Shown here piece by piece: positions 63,917 through 64,000 of a DNA stretch of 64,000 nt. The DNA comes from Nemertoderma westbladi. Its lineage: Eukaryota; Xenacoelomorpha; Nemertodermatida; Nemertodermatidae. The position numbers and the translations under genes are program-made. The stretch's first letter is position 1. Every line of letters starts with the position of its first letter. The stretch lies in the NCBI GenBank assembly GCA_032718475.1, contig JAUCBJ010001359.1, positions 1 to 64,000 on the forward strand. Direction: 5' to 3'. The notes under the pieces were generated by a model that saw nothing but the letters and a program-made list of their open reading frames with translations, ran no database searches and was not told the origin of the DNA.

Positions 63917-64000
63917 AGCCAACTACATCCGACCCCAGCTCAGCCTTCCACTAAATCCAATTTAGACCCCAACTTACCAACTATTGATTGATCAATGGAT
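63917..64000. other. LINE 3' region, cut by the window end
   Basis: C-rich sequence after the stop codon at 63914-63916, without a visible tail or target duplication before the window ends. Confidence 0.5.

Overview
The window is AT-rich nuclear DNA from a multicellular animal, most likely a marine invertebrate. Evidence: spliced exons of a Tctex1-type dynein light chain gene near the right end (57256-57373 and 58993-59088, + strand), no operons or bacterial signals, and a dense layer of animal transposons (LINEs, Tc1/mariner, IS3EU-like, Merlin-like and TTAA elements, tRNA-derived repeats). The species cannot be named from the sequence.

Layout. 0-2.1 kb: LINE debris among many dispersed copies of a 12-bp palindrome (TGTTCTAGAACA). 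3.8-6.0 kb: a decayed LINE carrying a cluster of ~163-bp tandem repeats. 6008-17008: an 11,001-bp DNA transposon, with a 6-bp target duplication (ATAAAC), 32-bp identical ends starting TAC, arrays of a 22-bp palindromic minisatellite just inside both ends, an IS3EU/rve-like transposase on the - strand and a broken HECT ubiquitin-ligase gene on the + strand. Three further inverted-repeat elements (6375-8067, 9761-11907, 12438-14061) lie inside it; the last carries a zinc-finger/acidic protein gene. Without them the element would be about 5.5 kb. 17.2-17.9 kb: a TTAA-flanked non-autonomous element. 18.5-22.1 kb: a complete LINE (family A) with an unusually long 48-bp target duplication, inserted in an unrecognised decayed ORF. 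22.3-28 kb: another LINE (family B, - strand) interrupted by a second family A copy. 28-30.7 kb: LINE fragments. 31.3-34 kb: a Tc1/mariner element with DD35E spacing, split by a GC-rich fragment of an RLE-type LINE. 34-34.9 kb: Merlin-like relic. 35-41.7 kb: mainly non-coding, with hairpins, a family A fragment and one unrecognised exon-like ORF. 41.8-46.1 kb: a LINE, an IS3EU transposase relic and a possible tyrosine-recombinase relic. 48.9-49.4 kb: a (TCGGC)n array. 50.3-52 kb: a third IS3EU transposase relic with a nested MITE. 52.2-54.2 kb: LINE fragments and a 637-bp MITE (53582-54218) that resembles the 11-kb element in design. 56.5-59.1 kb: the host Tctex1 gene. 59.5-63.9 kb: an intact 1387-codon LINE ORF with Ulp1-like protease, PHD-like finger, reverse transcriptase and restriction-like endonuclease (NeSL type), the only large intact coding sequence here.

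Apart from the Tctex1 exons, almost everything recognisable is mobile DNA, much of it nested, so relative ages can be read. The most unusual part is the pairing of IS3EU-type ends and transposase with a HECT E3 ligase gene and palindromic subterminal arrays, and the recurrence of that end design in the small element at 53.6 kb. All protein assignments are from motif recognition by eye; no database search was possible.
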